DNA of 64,000 bases from Engraulis encrasicolus (lineage: Eukaryota > Chordata > Actinopteri > Clupeiformes > Engraulidae). Position 1 is the first letter of the stretch. The number at the start of each line of letters is the position of its first letter. The stretch covers positions 752,571 through 816,570 of the forward strand of contig NC_085859.1 in NCBI RefSeq assembly GCF_034702125.1, read 5' to 3'. The notes under the pieces were generated by a model. The model was not told the DNA's origin. It worked only from the letters and a program-made list of their open reading frames with translations, and did no database searches. Both the position numbers and the translations under genes were made by a program. Shown here piece by piece: positions 1 through 13,242 of the stretch.

Positions 1-417
1 GTGGCGACATATTTCTCTCAAACGGGGGAGAGGGTGGAAGGGCGCTGCGCTCTCCACGCGAGGGGGCGGGGATTGTGTTCCTGATCGGCTTCAGGTGTCA
101 GGCTATAACGTAGCCTAATTACGTTGGACACAATACTATGGATATAATACTTGTGATTTCATACCCATTATGTTGACAGTTTGCCCATTAGTTTTGTGAA
201 ATGTAATGATCAACCATTTTACTGCCTATACAGCGCCTGCTCCAAAGGCCATAGTAGGCTATACAGATGTAAAAATAGGCATAAATATGAATTGAATATG
301 TGTGTGCTGACCCTTTCTGTGAAAGTGTCACAAGCTAAAAAGGTACAGGTTACAGATACAAACATGTTCGGCCCTCCAGGCAAAAGTAGTAATTGTTGCA
401 TTATATATTTCAAATTG
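1..417. other. No gene recognised
   Basis: Short open frames occur here, but they are AT-rich, have no recognisable domain and overlap a repeat further on. I see no coding or RNA gene. Confidence 0.5.
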
Positions 418-1141
418 CATTATATTAGGCCTATTGTAATATTACAATATATACTATATATATTCTGCCTAAAACTACTTATTTCCTTGACCATAGTGTA
501 TGTGCACTACGTGATAGTAATGGAATGTCAAATATTGCAAAATAAATTCAATAATCTATTGAAAATTATCAATATTTTCCAAAAATTATTAAAAATGCAA
601 AATGGCCGCCACCATATGACGTCATAATATGCAAATTAGGTATGCATATTTACTCCCAAAATAATCTTGGGGTCATCCCCAATATTTGTCTAATTGACAG
701 TCAAGCTCTATCTGTTACCAGTGTCAAGCCACAGTCATTTGAATTTATCATGCCAACATTCAGCTTTTTTGAAAAATATTGCATTATATTAGGCCTATTG
801 CAATATTACAATATATACTATATATATTCTGCCTAAAACTACTTATTTCCTTGACCATAGTGTATGTGCACTACGTGATAGTAATGGAATGTCAAATATT
901 GCTACATAAATTCAATAATCTATTGAAAATTATCAATATTTTCCAAAAATTATAAAAAAATCAAAATGGCCGCCACCATATGACGTCATAATATGCAAAT
1001 TAGGTATGCATATTTACTCCCAAAATAATCTTGGGGTCATCCCCAACATTTGTCTAATTGACAGTCAAGCTCTATCTGTTACCAGTGTCAAGCCACAGTC
1101 ATTTGAATTTATCATGCCAAAATTCAGCTTTTTTGAAAAAT
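418..1141. repeat. 363-bp tandem duplication (two copies)
   Basis: Copy 1 is 418-780 and copy 2 is 781-1141. They are nearly identical, including an AT-rich block, a segment with ATGGCCGCCACCATATGACG, and the final AGCTTTTTTGAAAAA. Each copy holds a CRE-like TGACGTCA core followed closely by an octamer-like ATGCAAAT. The short open frames in this interval read through repeat DNA and are not supported as genes. Confidence 0.9.
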
Positions 1142-2984
1142 AAAGTGTGGCGCTTAAAGGGTTAATGGCAAGTTAACCTTCACAAAATGGGCTATCCAAG
1201 AAGCTTATCATCTGTAATTGCTGTACACAGTTCAAATTATATTTATTCAGCGAAGTTGTGGATATTTCTTTTCTTCGCTCCCGCGGCAGCCCCTTAAACT
1301 ATGTCTGGCTGTCAAAGACGCAATCCGAAATTGAAAGAGTGCACCCAGTATAAGACAAGCGGCACGACTTGTCGGACTCAAACCTATCAATTCAACGTCT
1401 TTCAGTGATATCGTGACACCCTATCTGTGATATGAACTCCGTGTTGAAATGCGTCCTGTGGTCTATTTGCAAGCCAGACTGAATACTGAGTGCCGACGTT
1501 GCTGCTGTTGGCTTTTAAAGATTAGTTCTTGTTTGCTCGTTGTCTGTAGGCCTAATGCACAATGGCGATAGGCTATGCTTCATAAAAATACATTTCAGAC
1601 CTAGTAGGCCTATTTTCAGGTGCATGGATTCATTTTAGTAACTGCATTTCTATTCAGTCCCCGGCAGAAATTACGTGCCCGGTGGACTGGTTGCGCAATG
1701 GGCTGTCCTCGATGGATTGGTTTCATACTGGGTCTTATAATAACGCCTAGGCCTATCTCTGTTTCGTGGTTTTTCTGTTCGCATTTATCGACAGGACAGG
1801 AGGTTTTTTTTTTGTTTTTTTGTTTTTTTACAATATCCGTTTCAGTTTCATTAATTGCATGCCGCCCGACGACGCGACCCTTTTTTAAAAGAAGTCAAGC
1901 CAATATCCATGTTACTGTTGCAGATATGAGGAACAAAACTGCGTTGCATTTTAATTACTGAATTGTAGCCTATGCATAGCCTATACTAACTGGCTAAGCG
2001 TTGCCAACATTGCTGATGCAAACGGCTGCTGGTCATGTCGTGATATAGGCTACCTATTTGGATAAAATCAGCGCACGTCTTCTAATTAATGTTATGCTTC
2101 AAGAGGCAATACAAGTGTAGGGGTTTCACATCTTAGCAAACAAAAGTTAGTCTTGCCAACAGCATATGCAAAACGGCCCTGAAGCGAATAGAGACAGAAA
2201 GGAGAGAGTCGAGTCTTTCACCCACTTGGAAGTGTTTTGGATTCTCAGTGCGCAACTGCGTTAATGCGTTCTGCCTGTTTTCGACCTTCCTCATTCAACT
2301 GTTTCTGACCCATTAGCCATAGGCCTACCAATCGGTATTTTATCAATGTAAAATGCAGCTTTGATATCACAATGAAACAAAAATATATATATAACTTGGG
2401 CCACAGGTGAGTGTAGCCTACAGTCTAGACCGATGCTGTAGCCTATTTGACAGAGCCGATTTATGAATACCAAAAAAGCATGCGTAATGGAATAAACTTG
2501 TGGATGGCGAAATCCTACACTATTTTTGTACACTATTTTTGTACACTGAGTGGTGTATTCACAAATAGGATAGGCCTACATCTCATCACAATACTGTCAA
2601 ATTCAGATAGGCTATGTGGCTGCGATGAACAAATGCGCATTAGGTCTACTGTCTCTGCAAATGTAAATGGTCTGTGACATCGTCAACACTCCATCCCATA
2701 AGCAGCAATGTTAGGTACAGCATGACGTAGACCCGTACAGGAAACAAAAGCTATAGAATGTTGAAAACCCAACCACGCGTTCTCTGGCAGTTGAGAAATA
2801 GCGTTCCTGCGGCAGAGAAATTCTCCCCCAAGAGGCCAATTTGTGAAATGCAGCTTTCACCAAGCTTTTACATACAACAGATGCTGTGTAACCCAATAAA
2901 TGGGTAGTGGACATGAAAAAGCATAATAGGACCCCTTTAAGGTATGAAGACATGATTACAGGCAAATCAGAAAATAATTTAAAC
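1142..2984. other. No gene recognised
   Basis: This stretch has mixed AT-rich sequence and short unsupported open frames. The tetramer TAGGCC(T/A) is frequent, as in several teleost genomes. I see no exon with a recognisable domain. Confidence 0.45.
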
Positions 2985-5745
2985 CAAGGCAAGGCAAGGC
3001 AAGGCAAGTTTATTTATATAGCGCATTTCATACACAGGTGCAACTCAATGTGCTTCACAAAGTTAACAAATGTAAATGAAAGGAAAACAGGGAAATGAAT
3101 TAGAGTCAAAAAAACATTTAAAACATTAAGATAAAACATAAGGTAAAAATAATAATAAAATAAAACATAAATAAACATAAAACCTTGAAAAACAATTCTT
3201 ATTTTACTAATTTACTTCTCTTATTTTACCGTCTTTTCATTCAATAATTTAAGAAAGCATCTGAGAACAGCTTTGTCTTGAGTCTAGATTTAAAGCTATC
3301 AATAGTGGGTGCATTTTTTACGTCATCTGGAAGCTGGTTCCAAAGCTTTGAAGCATAGAAGCTAAAGGCTGCCTCTCCACATTTTGTTTTGACTTTTGGA
3401 ATCACCAGCAAATTCTTCTCCGTTGACCTTAGTGACCTGGCCGGTGCATACAGCTGAAACATATCCAGTAGATATGTGGGTCCCATTCCATTTAATGATT
3501 TAAATACAAGTAGCATTGCCTTAAAATCAATTCTGTAGCTTACTGGGAGCCAATGCAGCGATCTTAAAATTGGAGTAATGTGGTCAAACTTCCTTGTCTT
3601 TGTAAGAACCCTTGCAGCTGCATTTTGTACCAGTTGAAGCTGTTTAATGGTCTTATTTGGGAGACCAGTAAACAGACTGTTACAGTAATCGACTTTACTA
3701 GAAATGAAGGCATGTATTAGCTTCTCCAGATCATGTTTAGACATCAGGCCCCTAAATTTAGAGACGTTTTTTATGTGATAGAATGCAGACTTAGTAATAG
3801 CTTTCATGTGACTGTTGAAATTTAGGTCACTGTCAATGAGGACCCCAAGATTTTTAACTGTTTCCCTTGGTTTCAGTCCCTTCGTTTCAAGGATAGTAGC
3901 AATCTTTTGTCTCTCCTCTCTTTTCCCAAATATAATTACTTCAGTTTTTTCTGTGTTCAGCTGGAGGAAATTGTGAGACATCCATTTGTTAATTTGGTCC
4001 ATGCAATGATAGAGTGATTCAAGGGGGGTGTAGTCATTGGGGGACATAGATAAGTAGAGCTGGGTATCATCCGCATAGCTATGGTAATTTATGGAGTTAT
4101 TCTCGATAATGTGTCCCAGTGGCAACATATACAGATTGAACAGTAGTGGTCCCAGAATGGAGCCCTGGGGGACCCCACAATCCAGAGACATTGGTGATGA
4201 AGTATGTCTTCCAATGGCGTTCCAGTCTATGTAGTAGTATAGAATGATTAACTGTGTCGAAAGCAGCACTCAAATCAAGAAGTACCAAGACGGATGATTT
4301 GCCAGCATCAGAATTCAATCTTATGTCATTCATAACTTTGATAAGAGCTGTTTCAGTGCTGTGGTAGGCACGGAAACCAGATTGAAACTTATCAAAATAG
4401 CTATTAGACATTAAAAAGGCAGTTAATTGGTTAAAAACATTTTTCTCTATTATTTTACCCATAAATGGTAGATTGGATATGGGCCTATAGTTGTTTAGTA
4501 CCAGTGCATCCAGGTTGTTCTTTTTCAGTAAGGGTTTCACAACTGCTTCTTTCAGACAGCCTGGGAATATGCCTGTTTGTAGTGAGGTGTTGATGATCTG
4601 AAGTACATCTGGTGATATTAGGTGTAAGATGGATTTGAAGAAGGCTGTTGGTAGAATATCTAAGTCAGATGTAGAGGAGCTAAGACTTTGTACCGTTCTA
4701 TTAAGAATGTCCACATCAACTAAATTAAAATTTCTCATGAGGTTAGGATTTAACTTCACCGTAACAAGTTGGTCCGAATCTTGGGTCGGTTGCACATGTG
4801 TGAGTATGTTTGTACGTATTTTTTCAATCTTACCTTTGAAAAAGGATGCAAACTCATTGCATTTGCTGACTGAGAGGAACTCAGAGGGCATTTGATTTGG
4901 GGGCCTTGCTAGCTTTTCCACAGTGCCAAACAGGACGCGTGCATTATTAATATTTCTGTTAATTATGTCAGAGAAAAAAGATTGTCTAGCTTTAGAAATT
5001 TCTTGGTTGTATTTCGAGAGTGTGTGTTTATAGATTTGGTAGTGGACTTCAAGTTTGGATTTACGCCACTGTCTTTCAGCCCTCCTGCATTCTTGCTTTA
5101 GCAATATAACTGTGGGATTCATTCTCCAAGGGGCTTTTTTATGTCCCACTGTTTTGATTTTTTCGGGGGCAATAACATCCATAATATGGGTCATCCTTGC
5201 ATTAAAATTAACCATGAGATCATCAGCATTCTCTGAAGTTTGACTTTGGATCTCTGAAAGTGCTTGCTGAAAGAGTGAGGCTGTCTCACAGTTGATTATA
5301 CGTTTTTTGACTGTAACAGATTCCCTTTGAACATGAGGGTACATAGAAACATCAGAAAAAATGCAGTAATGGTCAGAAAAGCCATAGTCTTTGACACTAG
5401 CACAAGCATTGAGGCCTTTTGTTATTATTAGGTCTAGAGTGTGACCTTGGTTGTGTGTTGGTCCTGTTACATGCTGTGTAAGGCTAAAAATGTCAATAAG
5501 ACTTAAAAATTCCTTAGCATAGACATTCTCTAAGTCGTTTACGTGAAAATTGAAGTCGCCTGTTATGAAAAGGCTATCATAGTCCACACAAACATTCGAC
5601 AACAGCTCACCAAATTCCTCTAAGAAGAGTGGTGCAGAAAGTCTTGGAGGTCTGTAGATAGTTAATAACAGTATGTCGGAAGAACATTTTAGAACTGCAG
5701 CTAAGTATTCAAAAGATGAAAATTCACCTAGTGCAAACATTATTA
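2985..5745 (-). mobile_element. L2/Maui-like LINE, 5'-truncated copy 1
   Basis: The element reads on the minus strand from about 5745 to its 3' tail at 2985-3010. The tail consists of repeated CAAGG units next to a TTTATTTATATAGCGC motif, typical of fish L2-like LINE ends. The coding part has endonuclease, reverse transcriptase and C-terminal regions. The 5' end is missing, since the endonuclease begins inside the domain. It is the closest relative of copy 2 at 26697-37281, which lies in the opposite orientation. A 71-bp internal deletion separates its two open frames. Confidence 0.85.
3241..5740 (-). pseudogene. L2-like LINE ORF2 (endonuclease-RT), frameshifted
   Basis: This would encode the LINE polyprotein that nicks target DNA and reverse transcribes the element RNA. 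The upstream frame (5740-4097) shows the C-terminal half of an APE-type endonuclease (GDFNFHV, HTLDLII, SDHYCIF) and then RT motifs NYRPISNL, SGFRAYHSTET and LLDLSAAFDTVNH. The downstream frame (4269-3241) continues with PQGSILGPLLFNLY, the catalytic YADD and a C-terminal domain ending in FKSRLKTKLFSDAF. Compared with the sister copy, 71 bases are missing near 4230, between the codons for HRLE and IGRHTSSP. This shifts the frame by two and removes 23 to 24 residues, so the protein cannot be made intact. The N-terminal endonuclease is also absent. Confidence 0.88.
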
Positions 5746-6267
5746 ATGCCGCATGTGTCCTTGTCTTATCACTGCGCTAATCAGTCTTGAGACTTTCACA
5801 AGAGTAAGACAGACTGACGTGTTTTCCTCTCGCTTTGGTCATTTTAATGTCCACTACTAGGCCTACTAAGTATTGTACTAATGACAGATCGCTAAACAGG
5901 TCAGTTGAGATGAACTTCGCTACTTTATTTTCAAGTGAAGGTGTCCAGTGACATTTCCAAACGCACGCTGATCTCCCAGTAGCTCGCTGTCACTCCTCTT
6001 CGCAAGACTAGCTCTATCAGATTCCTGCTTGTGTGAGACACAGGTGACACGTGACACAGGTGCTTCATGGGTATTGTAGGCTCGCAAAATCGTATTGTAT
6101 TGCTTTTGTAGCAAAGACGGTCCGAAGAAAAAAACTACAAAATGCGGTGCCTCATCATTCAGAATAGTAACGGACCCGCCAGAATGGCTAGTGAACCTTC
6201 GGTATCTACTAGCCAACGCCGACTTTCACCCGCATTTGGCTACCTGGCGTGTGTTAGTGTTAAGCCC
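5746..6267. other. No gene recognised
   Basis: Non-repetitive-looking sequence between the LINE 5' truncation and a CA microsatellite. No supported coding region. Confidence 0.4.
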
Positions 6268-6530
<263 letters not shown>

Positions 6531-7173
6531 ATGATCTGAAAAAATTCTGTGCTCCTGGACACGGATGTTAATGGCACAAAATCCGTGTCCAGGAGCACGA
6601 ATTTTGCCAAACTTCCGTGCTCCTGGACACGGAATTGTTTTCCGTGATGGACACAGAGAAGTGCTACTCCCACAGCTCTATATTTCCACAGTCTTGGGTT
6701 CTCGGGATTTTTCTAATTTCAAATATTTTGTCTTAAAAAAAAACATTTCTTACTGACAGGTTAGGGTTAGGGATTGTTTTGGTCTGGGCACAGCTACTTT
6801 TCTTTCATTCATTATATGAATTTGATTGCCTAGCAACCAACTGGAAAAGGTATTTCTCAAAAATATGTCTTTAATGACAGGTTAAGGTTAGGGAATGTTT
6901 TGGTCAGGGCACAACTTAAATTGCTATAGCATTCTTTTGTTTAGGATTAGCATTTGGTATGTATTTTCTAATGATAGATTTACACAGTGCTGTGGTAATA
7001 GCCTATAGAAAGCACTTCCGTGTGCCCATCACGGAAAACAATTCTGTGTCCAGGAGCACGGAAAACAATTCCGTGTCCAGGAGCACAGAATTTTGGCAAA
7101 ATCCGTGCTCCTGGACACAGATTTCGTGTCCTTAACATCCGTGTCCAGGAGCACGGAATTTTTGGAGATCAGG
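6531..7173. mobile_element. Palindromic MITE with about 135-bp inverted ends
   Basis: The left arm (6531-6665) and right arm (about 7008-7173) are inverted copies. Each carries several copies of the 19-base word CCGTGCTCCTGGACACGGA, alternating in orientation, plus CCGTGATGG near the inner edge. The core contains two diverged copies of a segment with GACAGGTTAGGGTTAGGG and TTTTGGTC. No coding capacity is seen. It sits inside a CA microsatellite, which hides any target duplication. The superfamily is not determined. Confidence 0.75.
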
Positions 7174-7184
7174 TTGCACACACA

Positions 7185-8036
7185 CACAGGCCTTGACATT
7201 AACTTTCCCCCCCCTGGATACTGTGGCTAGTGGTTTTCCCAAGTCACTAGCCATTCAGGTATTCCACTAGCCACAGATTTTATATCGTTTTTTTTTCTTA
7301 ATAGTGATGATGGTATCAGATAATAATGTAATGTCATGTCATGTAATATAGTGTAACGTATACACAGTGTAATGTTATGCAATGTGATGCAATGTAATTT
7401 AGTGTAACTTATATACACAGTATAATATAGTGTAATGTAATGCAATGTGATGTAGTTTAATGTAGTGTAACATATACGCAGTATAATATAGTGTAATGTA
7501 AGGTAATGTAATGTAATGTAATGTCTACACAGTGTAATGTAATGTAATGTAATGTAGTTTAATATAATGTGTAATCTGTAGTGTAGTGAGGAGGTGGTGT
7601 GGGTATCAGATGAAGGGGCTTGTCCTAACTGAAGTGTGGAGTTATAATCATAATTTACTTATTTTATATTCATAATATTCGTGTTTTATTGCATTATATT
7701 GTCTGTAAATGTTTTACTTGTGTGAGGGGGTGGTGTGTGAATCAGATAATAATGTAATGAAATGTCATGTCATGTAATCTGAAGTAGCTTGTTGGGGAAA
7801 ACATGCTGCAAAAATAAATTAAATTAAATAACTTCAGTTGTCAAAATAAACCAAAAATAAGATAAACAATCCCGGTGGAATGGTGTTCTTCTTTACAATG
7901 TTATACAGTTTATAATGATTTCTGTAGAACTTGAGTGGGTTGAGGAATGCACCAACTTCATCGAGGTGTGAAACTGGGTGCCTAGAAAAGATACGTGTGG
8001 CACGGGCCTTATCAAGGGGGCCTTGGCTGGAATCTG
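7185..8036 (-). repeat. Repeat family A, copy 1
   Basis: This segment contains degenerate TAATG pentamer arrays (7320-7570 and 7740-7785) and a conserved unique part at 7790-8036. It is inverted relative to the copies at 25304-26700 and 37285-37680. Conserved landmarks include GAGGGGGTGGTGTG, TTTTATTGCATTATATTG and GGCACGGGCCTTATCAAGG. No protein is recognised; the nature of the repeat is unknown. Confidence 0.7.
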
Positions 8037-9799
8037 CCTTAGTAGTAGTAGTAGTAGCCTTTATTTGTCCCAGTATGGGCAATTGTTTTGCAGTGGTGGT
8101 ACACCTCTCACACCCGCACACACACACACACGCACCCACATAAAACATTTAACAGACATAAATAACCGTTTAAAATGCATAAAAAGGTGGAGGGGTTAAG
8201 ATAAATGTGTAATCTAAAAGAAAGATCTACAGAGTAGGGCTTAGAGTAGCTAGACATACAACTCATGGCTATCTATGCTTCCTAGTGGAATTTAGCAGCT
8301 GAATAGCAGAGGGTAAAAATGAATTTTTATATCTATTTGTCCTAGCTAATGGGCATTTAAAACGGGAACCAGAAGGTAAAAACTGGAATTCCTTATGCAG
8401 GGGACGGGAGTAATTTTCTAAAATACATTCGGCCTTCCTTATTACCTGTTCCTCATACAGCGCAGTCATGCTTTTCTGTTGAACACCAGTAATGTTGCTA
8501 CAAACCTTAATAATCTTTGATATGGCATTCTTGCTCTTAACATTAAGGAAGGCATACCAACAGATCGCAGAGAATGTAAGAATTGATTCTATAAAAGACC
8601 TATAATATATATATAAAACAAAGTCATTAGGGTCTTGTCCACGTGGAACCTTGCCAACTTCCTAAGGCAGTATAGTCGCTGCTGCCCTTTTTTGCACAGC
8701 ATATCAGTGTTGCTGTTAAAAGTTAGTTTGTCATCTATGATGGACCCCAAGTATTTGTACTGGTGTAATATTTCTATGTTGCTTCCATTTATCGTGGTAG
8801 GGGTAGGGTTTGGAGCTTTTAGTCTAAAGTCAATGCACATGTCCTTCGTCTTGGACACGTTGACTCACAATGACGGTGTCATCTGCAGATTTGATGATGT
8901 GGCGACTGTCCATTCCAGAGTGACAGTCGTCTGTGTAGAGGATATAGAGGAGCGGTGATAAAACGCAACCCTGCGGAGAGCCCGTAGATGTAGACAATAG
9001 TCCTGAGTGGTGACCATTTACTCTTACTCTCTGGGAGCGGTTGATAAGAAAGTCTAGTATCCAACCAGATAGGCAAGGGTCCAGTTGGAAGCGATGTAGA
9101 AGCTTCTGCACTAGTAGATGGGGCTGAATCGTGTTGAAAGCTGATGAAAAGTCTACAAACAGTGTTCTGACATGGGTCTTGGTGCCCTCCAGGTGTTTGA
9201 GGATGAGGTTGAGAAGGGTTATGGTTGCATCTTGGACGCCCCTGTTGGTTCTGTATGCAAATTGTAGGGGGTCAAGCAGGTGGTTTGTCTTCAGGATAAT
9301 GCTCTTTTTGACCAGTTTCTCAAATGACTTCATAACAAGTGATGTGAGTGCGATGGGCCTAAAGTCATTTAGGGTCTTGGGGTGATTATGTTTTGCTATA
9401 GACACTATCGTTGATTGCTTCCATATATCAGGAACCGTCTGAAGTTCCAAGGATAAATTAAAAATATATCTAAAAATAGGGCCAAGTTGCTCTGCACAAC
9501 AGGACAACAGATAACCACAGATATTATCTGGTCCAGGGCTTTTTTTCGCTTTACAATGTTTAAAAGTCTTAATCACACTGGGAATGGAAAAAAAACATGC
9601 TACTGGCTGGGTGGAAGTTAGCAGTTCATGTTTGAGATCTAAAATTTCATTTTTAAAATGATGTTTTGTGTCAAATCGTGTGTAAAAGGTGTTCAGCTCT
9701 TGGGCTAGGGTGGAGTCTGTTGGATAACCATCCAAAGTCATTTTCTTCTTTGTTTTATCATTCAGTCCGACCATAGTTTTAACTGAGTCCCATGCTGAG
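8037..9799 (-). mobile_element. Rex1-like LINE, cut by assembly gap
   Basis: A minus-strand LINE fragment. Its 3' end lies at about 8037-8075, with a (CTA)n-type tail after GGACAAATAAAGGC in sense orientation. The RT-coding region runs 9774-8830 and the C-terminal part 8858-8269. The 5' portion runs into the N block at 9800, so its original extent cannot be judged. Confidence 0.82.
8269..9774 (-). pseudogene. Rex1-like LINE reverse transcriptase, degraded
   Basis: The first frame (9774-8830) carries RT motifs in order: KKSPGPDNI, LNDFRPIALTS, LDPLQFAYRTNRGVQD, LFVDFSSAFNTIQP, SPQGCVLSPLLYILYTDDC and a SADD catalytic box, where relatives normally read FADD. A frame break near 8850 separates it from the C-terminal frames (8858-8589 with YKYLGSIIDDKL, and 8469-8269 with FLPSGSRFKCPLARTNR). 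The domain order and wording fit the Rex1/CR1 group. At least two breaks and the changed catalytic box indicate an inactive copy. Confidence 0.82.
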
Positions 9800-9899
9800 N
9801 NNNNNNNNNNNNNNNNNNNNNNNNNNNNNNNNNNNNNNNNNNNNNNNNNNNNNNNNNNNNNNNNNNNNNNNNNNNNNNNNNNNNNNNNNNNNNNNNNNN
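9800..9899. other. Assembly gap (100 N)
   Basis: Exactly 100 consecutive N. The round length suggests a placeholder of unknown true size rather than a measured distance. Confidence 0.99.
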
Positions 9900-11274
9900 A
9901 TTCACATTGTGGTCTTGTTTAGGGCTCACAATTGTGTTATTATCAAATGCCCTATCAAATGCCCAATGCTAAATAAAACATGCAATTTGCTGACTGTATT
10001 TCTACTACTACTAAAACTGGGGGACGGGCAAGGACGGAAGCACAAACAGACCACAGACACAGGCAGACGCTGCTCTGCAAAAGCGGTGCTATACTGCCCC
10101 CCGCATTCCGAATGGCCACAGGGTGTAATGATCACGGTACGCTGCCGCGGCCCGGCACGGTAATGAGCAGATTGAAGTTACACCATCTGTAGATTTTTGG
10201 CTGTTGTATGCATTTCTGAAAAGCTGTTGGTTGCCTCTTGTCTTTAGTTTGGTGATTTATGGTGAGGAAAATATATTTCTTGCCTGAAAAGTTTTTTGCC
10301 AGCTTTTTCATATTCCAAATCCAATATGGCTGCCGGACAGTCCCATACACTACAATACGTCATATCTCCTGTTGTGAAAGGAGTACAGATATATTTCTGG
10401 TGTCTACTCATATGTTTTCATGGTCAGGGAATCCATTTCTGCATTATACAATGAGATTTTTTGCACATTTGTTTGCAAAATACATTTTTGCACATTATTT
10501 TTTCCAAAAAACGTATCAAAAATGCATAATGGCACCCAAACATGTAGAACTGGTCTTATACTTTCCATAAAGTTGATGTGGCAATGGCATAATGGTCCAT
10601 GTTCATGGCATAGGGGATTCAGATGAATAGTGTGACTTTTTTCATGTTAATTGATGTGTTCATTTCCAATATCTTTGCATTAGATTGGTGGAATAGCTGT
10701 GACTCGGACAGAATTGTTATTTTGTATATTTATCACACTAAAATCATATAAATATTGAAAAACACCAAGTCAACATATTTAAACATTGATTTTATGCACT
10801 GAAAAACTAATTTAGTTGACATTTGGTCTTTATCCTGCTATAAATCCCTTTGGGTTGGTTTGGACCTCAACACCACAAATGCCACTATTGATGATATTTT
10901 TCAATATTAGAGAAAAAACCATAAAATACATTTGGGGGTTGTTGTACTCTCATATCAGCTGTAATACATGGACAACATAATCACTAATTGTATCACTTTA
11001 GGAGGTATAAATAGTGAATTTATGCAGATTTTGATAGTTTTGGTCATCAAAAACGATTTGCATAATGTAAGATTAAAGACCAGTAAAGTCAAAAAGATGA
11101 ATACATAAAGTAATATTTCCATGGATATGAATACATACCAAGTTAGCCATGAGATGAAAAACAATATTTGATGATAACTAGTGATTTTGGGTATTTTATG
11201 GCTGAGTTTTGTTATCACGGGTCAAAAATGACCCGAACACCACAGGTGTATGCAGCTTATGAACACAACACAAG
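9900..11274. other. No gene recognised
   Basis: AT-rich sequence without supported exons. A self-complementary CGGGTCAAAAATGACCCG lies at about 11218-11235, just outside the element that begins at 11275. Confidence 0.4.
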
Positions 11275-12289
11275 TAGTCCTGGACCAACCATGTAGACCC
11301 GTTCGCAATTTTGAGTTGGGGGCATTTCTCACTGGAATTGAGTTAGTGGGTTCCTAGACATTAAAAATCACGGAGGTGCTCGTCCACCATAGTGCCAGAT
11401 TTTTCACAATATGGCCGCCAAATATGGCCGCCATTGCCTATGACAAAAACCTGTGTTTTTTACTTTTAAACTGTTTATACACATGCCATACATCAATTCT
11501 GACCAATTTTTGGAGAGGAAATCATTTCTGACAATTTTATGAAGAGAATGTGTGATTGTGACCTTAAAAGGTCATTGTCAAGGTCAAATTTGCTATTCTG
11601 AAGAATGTCAATAGACTTTCATTGTAGAAATGAGAAACAAATTCCCAATTATGGTATGAGGAGTTATTTGCTGATATTGCCATGATTATTTTGTGTCAGT
11701 GTAGTGTTAGTTACACTGTAAAAGATTTCAAGCTGAAATTTACAGCTAATTGATGGGGAATAATTGCCAGCAAATTGTTTTAAATTTACAACAAATTGCA
11801 GAAAAAAAAACAGTTGCCAGCAAGTCGTTTAAAATTACAACACTGTTCCGTTTTCAAAACTACTCTGACCATGGCACATGTCCTGCCCCCTCATCCGCCC
11901 GCCTCCTCCCGCCTCCACCCCCGCTGCCCGCCTCCATGTCTGAGATGCCTTCAACATAGTATCGTCCCCATCCTCCACCATGACTGAGATAGCATGGTAC
12001 CATAATGCCACTCTGCTCTAAGCATATATGTCTTCAAGTTCAGCCTAGCATGGGTGAGGTACAAACGATAAATCACTCAGCATAGTGCTGTCACAGTGAC
12101 AGTGATAGTTTCCTCAAGTGGACTTTCATTTATCAAGTCATCTCAAAGGGGAGTTCAAAAACAGTCACAATAAGGACTGTATGGATATGCATTTGTCAAT
12201 CCAATCAAGTGTCCTAAATTTAATATTATGGAAAAAGCAGCATTAAACATGCTATGCTACAAGATGGCTCTCAAAAGATGAAACAACCC

Positions 12290-12612
12290 AACCAGTTAAC
12301 CTGTCTGGCAGCCATCCAGTTAGCCGGCCAGGTAGCCAACTGGCCTTGACAGACTGGCTGGTTGGTTGACTGACCAACTGCCTGTCCGATTCACTGGCTG
12401 GTTGACTGGCTGCCTGGCTAAACCAACCAGGCAGCCAGTCAACCGGACAGACAGCTGGCCAGTCAACAAGCAAGGCAGCAAGCCAGTCAACTGACCAGGC
12501 GGACAGGCTGTCAGTCAACCTGCCAGGCAGCTAGCTGGTCAACTGGCACTATGCTGTCAGCCACCCTGTCAACAAACCAACCACTCATCTAGTCGGCTAA
12601 TCAATTGATTGC
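12290..12612. repeat. CCAG/CTGG-rich palindromic tract
   Basis: Degenerate short words such as CAGCCAGTCAACC and GGTTGACTGGCTG alternate in orientation. The clearest hairpin is an 18-bp perfect inverted pair, 12400-12417 with 12427-12444, separated by 9 bases. Open frames here read Trp/Leu/Ser-rich repeats and are not genes. Confidence 0.75.
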
Positions 12613-13242
12613 CAGTACCAGTGAGCGCCAGTGAGTCAGGCGCTATGCTGTGCCATTCAGACAAGCAACCAAAGCAGTGTGACAGTCCAGGTTTATATAG
12701 TGGGGAAAGTGAACCATGTGACCAGAGTAATCAGGCATTGGGCAGGTGCTGGCAATCATTGAATCACGGCATGAACGTGATTAGTAATAAAGTGAGGCAA
12801 GGCACTAATTGACAGATTGGTTAGGTATAGAGTGTGTCAACAGAGTAACAAGAGAGATCTGTATCAAAAAGCTAACAAGTTCCTAGAATGTTCCATTCAT
12901 TGATGCTCCTGCTCTAGAACTACAGTTTAAAAACAGACTCTGCTCCTTCTAAGAGTGTTTAAAAAAGTATAAGGATATTCTTAAATGGATTGGTTTTGGC
13001 CCTTGTTTGATGCACATATCAAAACTTCAGTTCCAAAAAGTTTTCATTCTGATCCATGTTTATAAGTACACATTCCATATATATGTGGAATTGTCTACAC
13101 AGTGGTTGGACAAAATAACTGAAACACCTGTCCTTTTAATGTGTGTGAAGTTTCATGGCTCAAGTGGGCCAGCCTGTTGGCCAATCTTCATTAATTGCAC
13201 ATTGCACCAGTAAGGTGAAGTTGAGTTGAAGTGCTGGTGAAA

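Noticed and set aside
181..627. 148-codon open frame near the window start
   Set aside because: It overlaps the 363-bp tandem repeat, has AT-driven composition and no recognisable domain.
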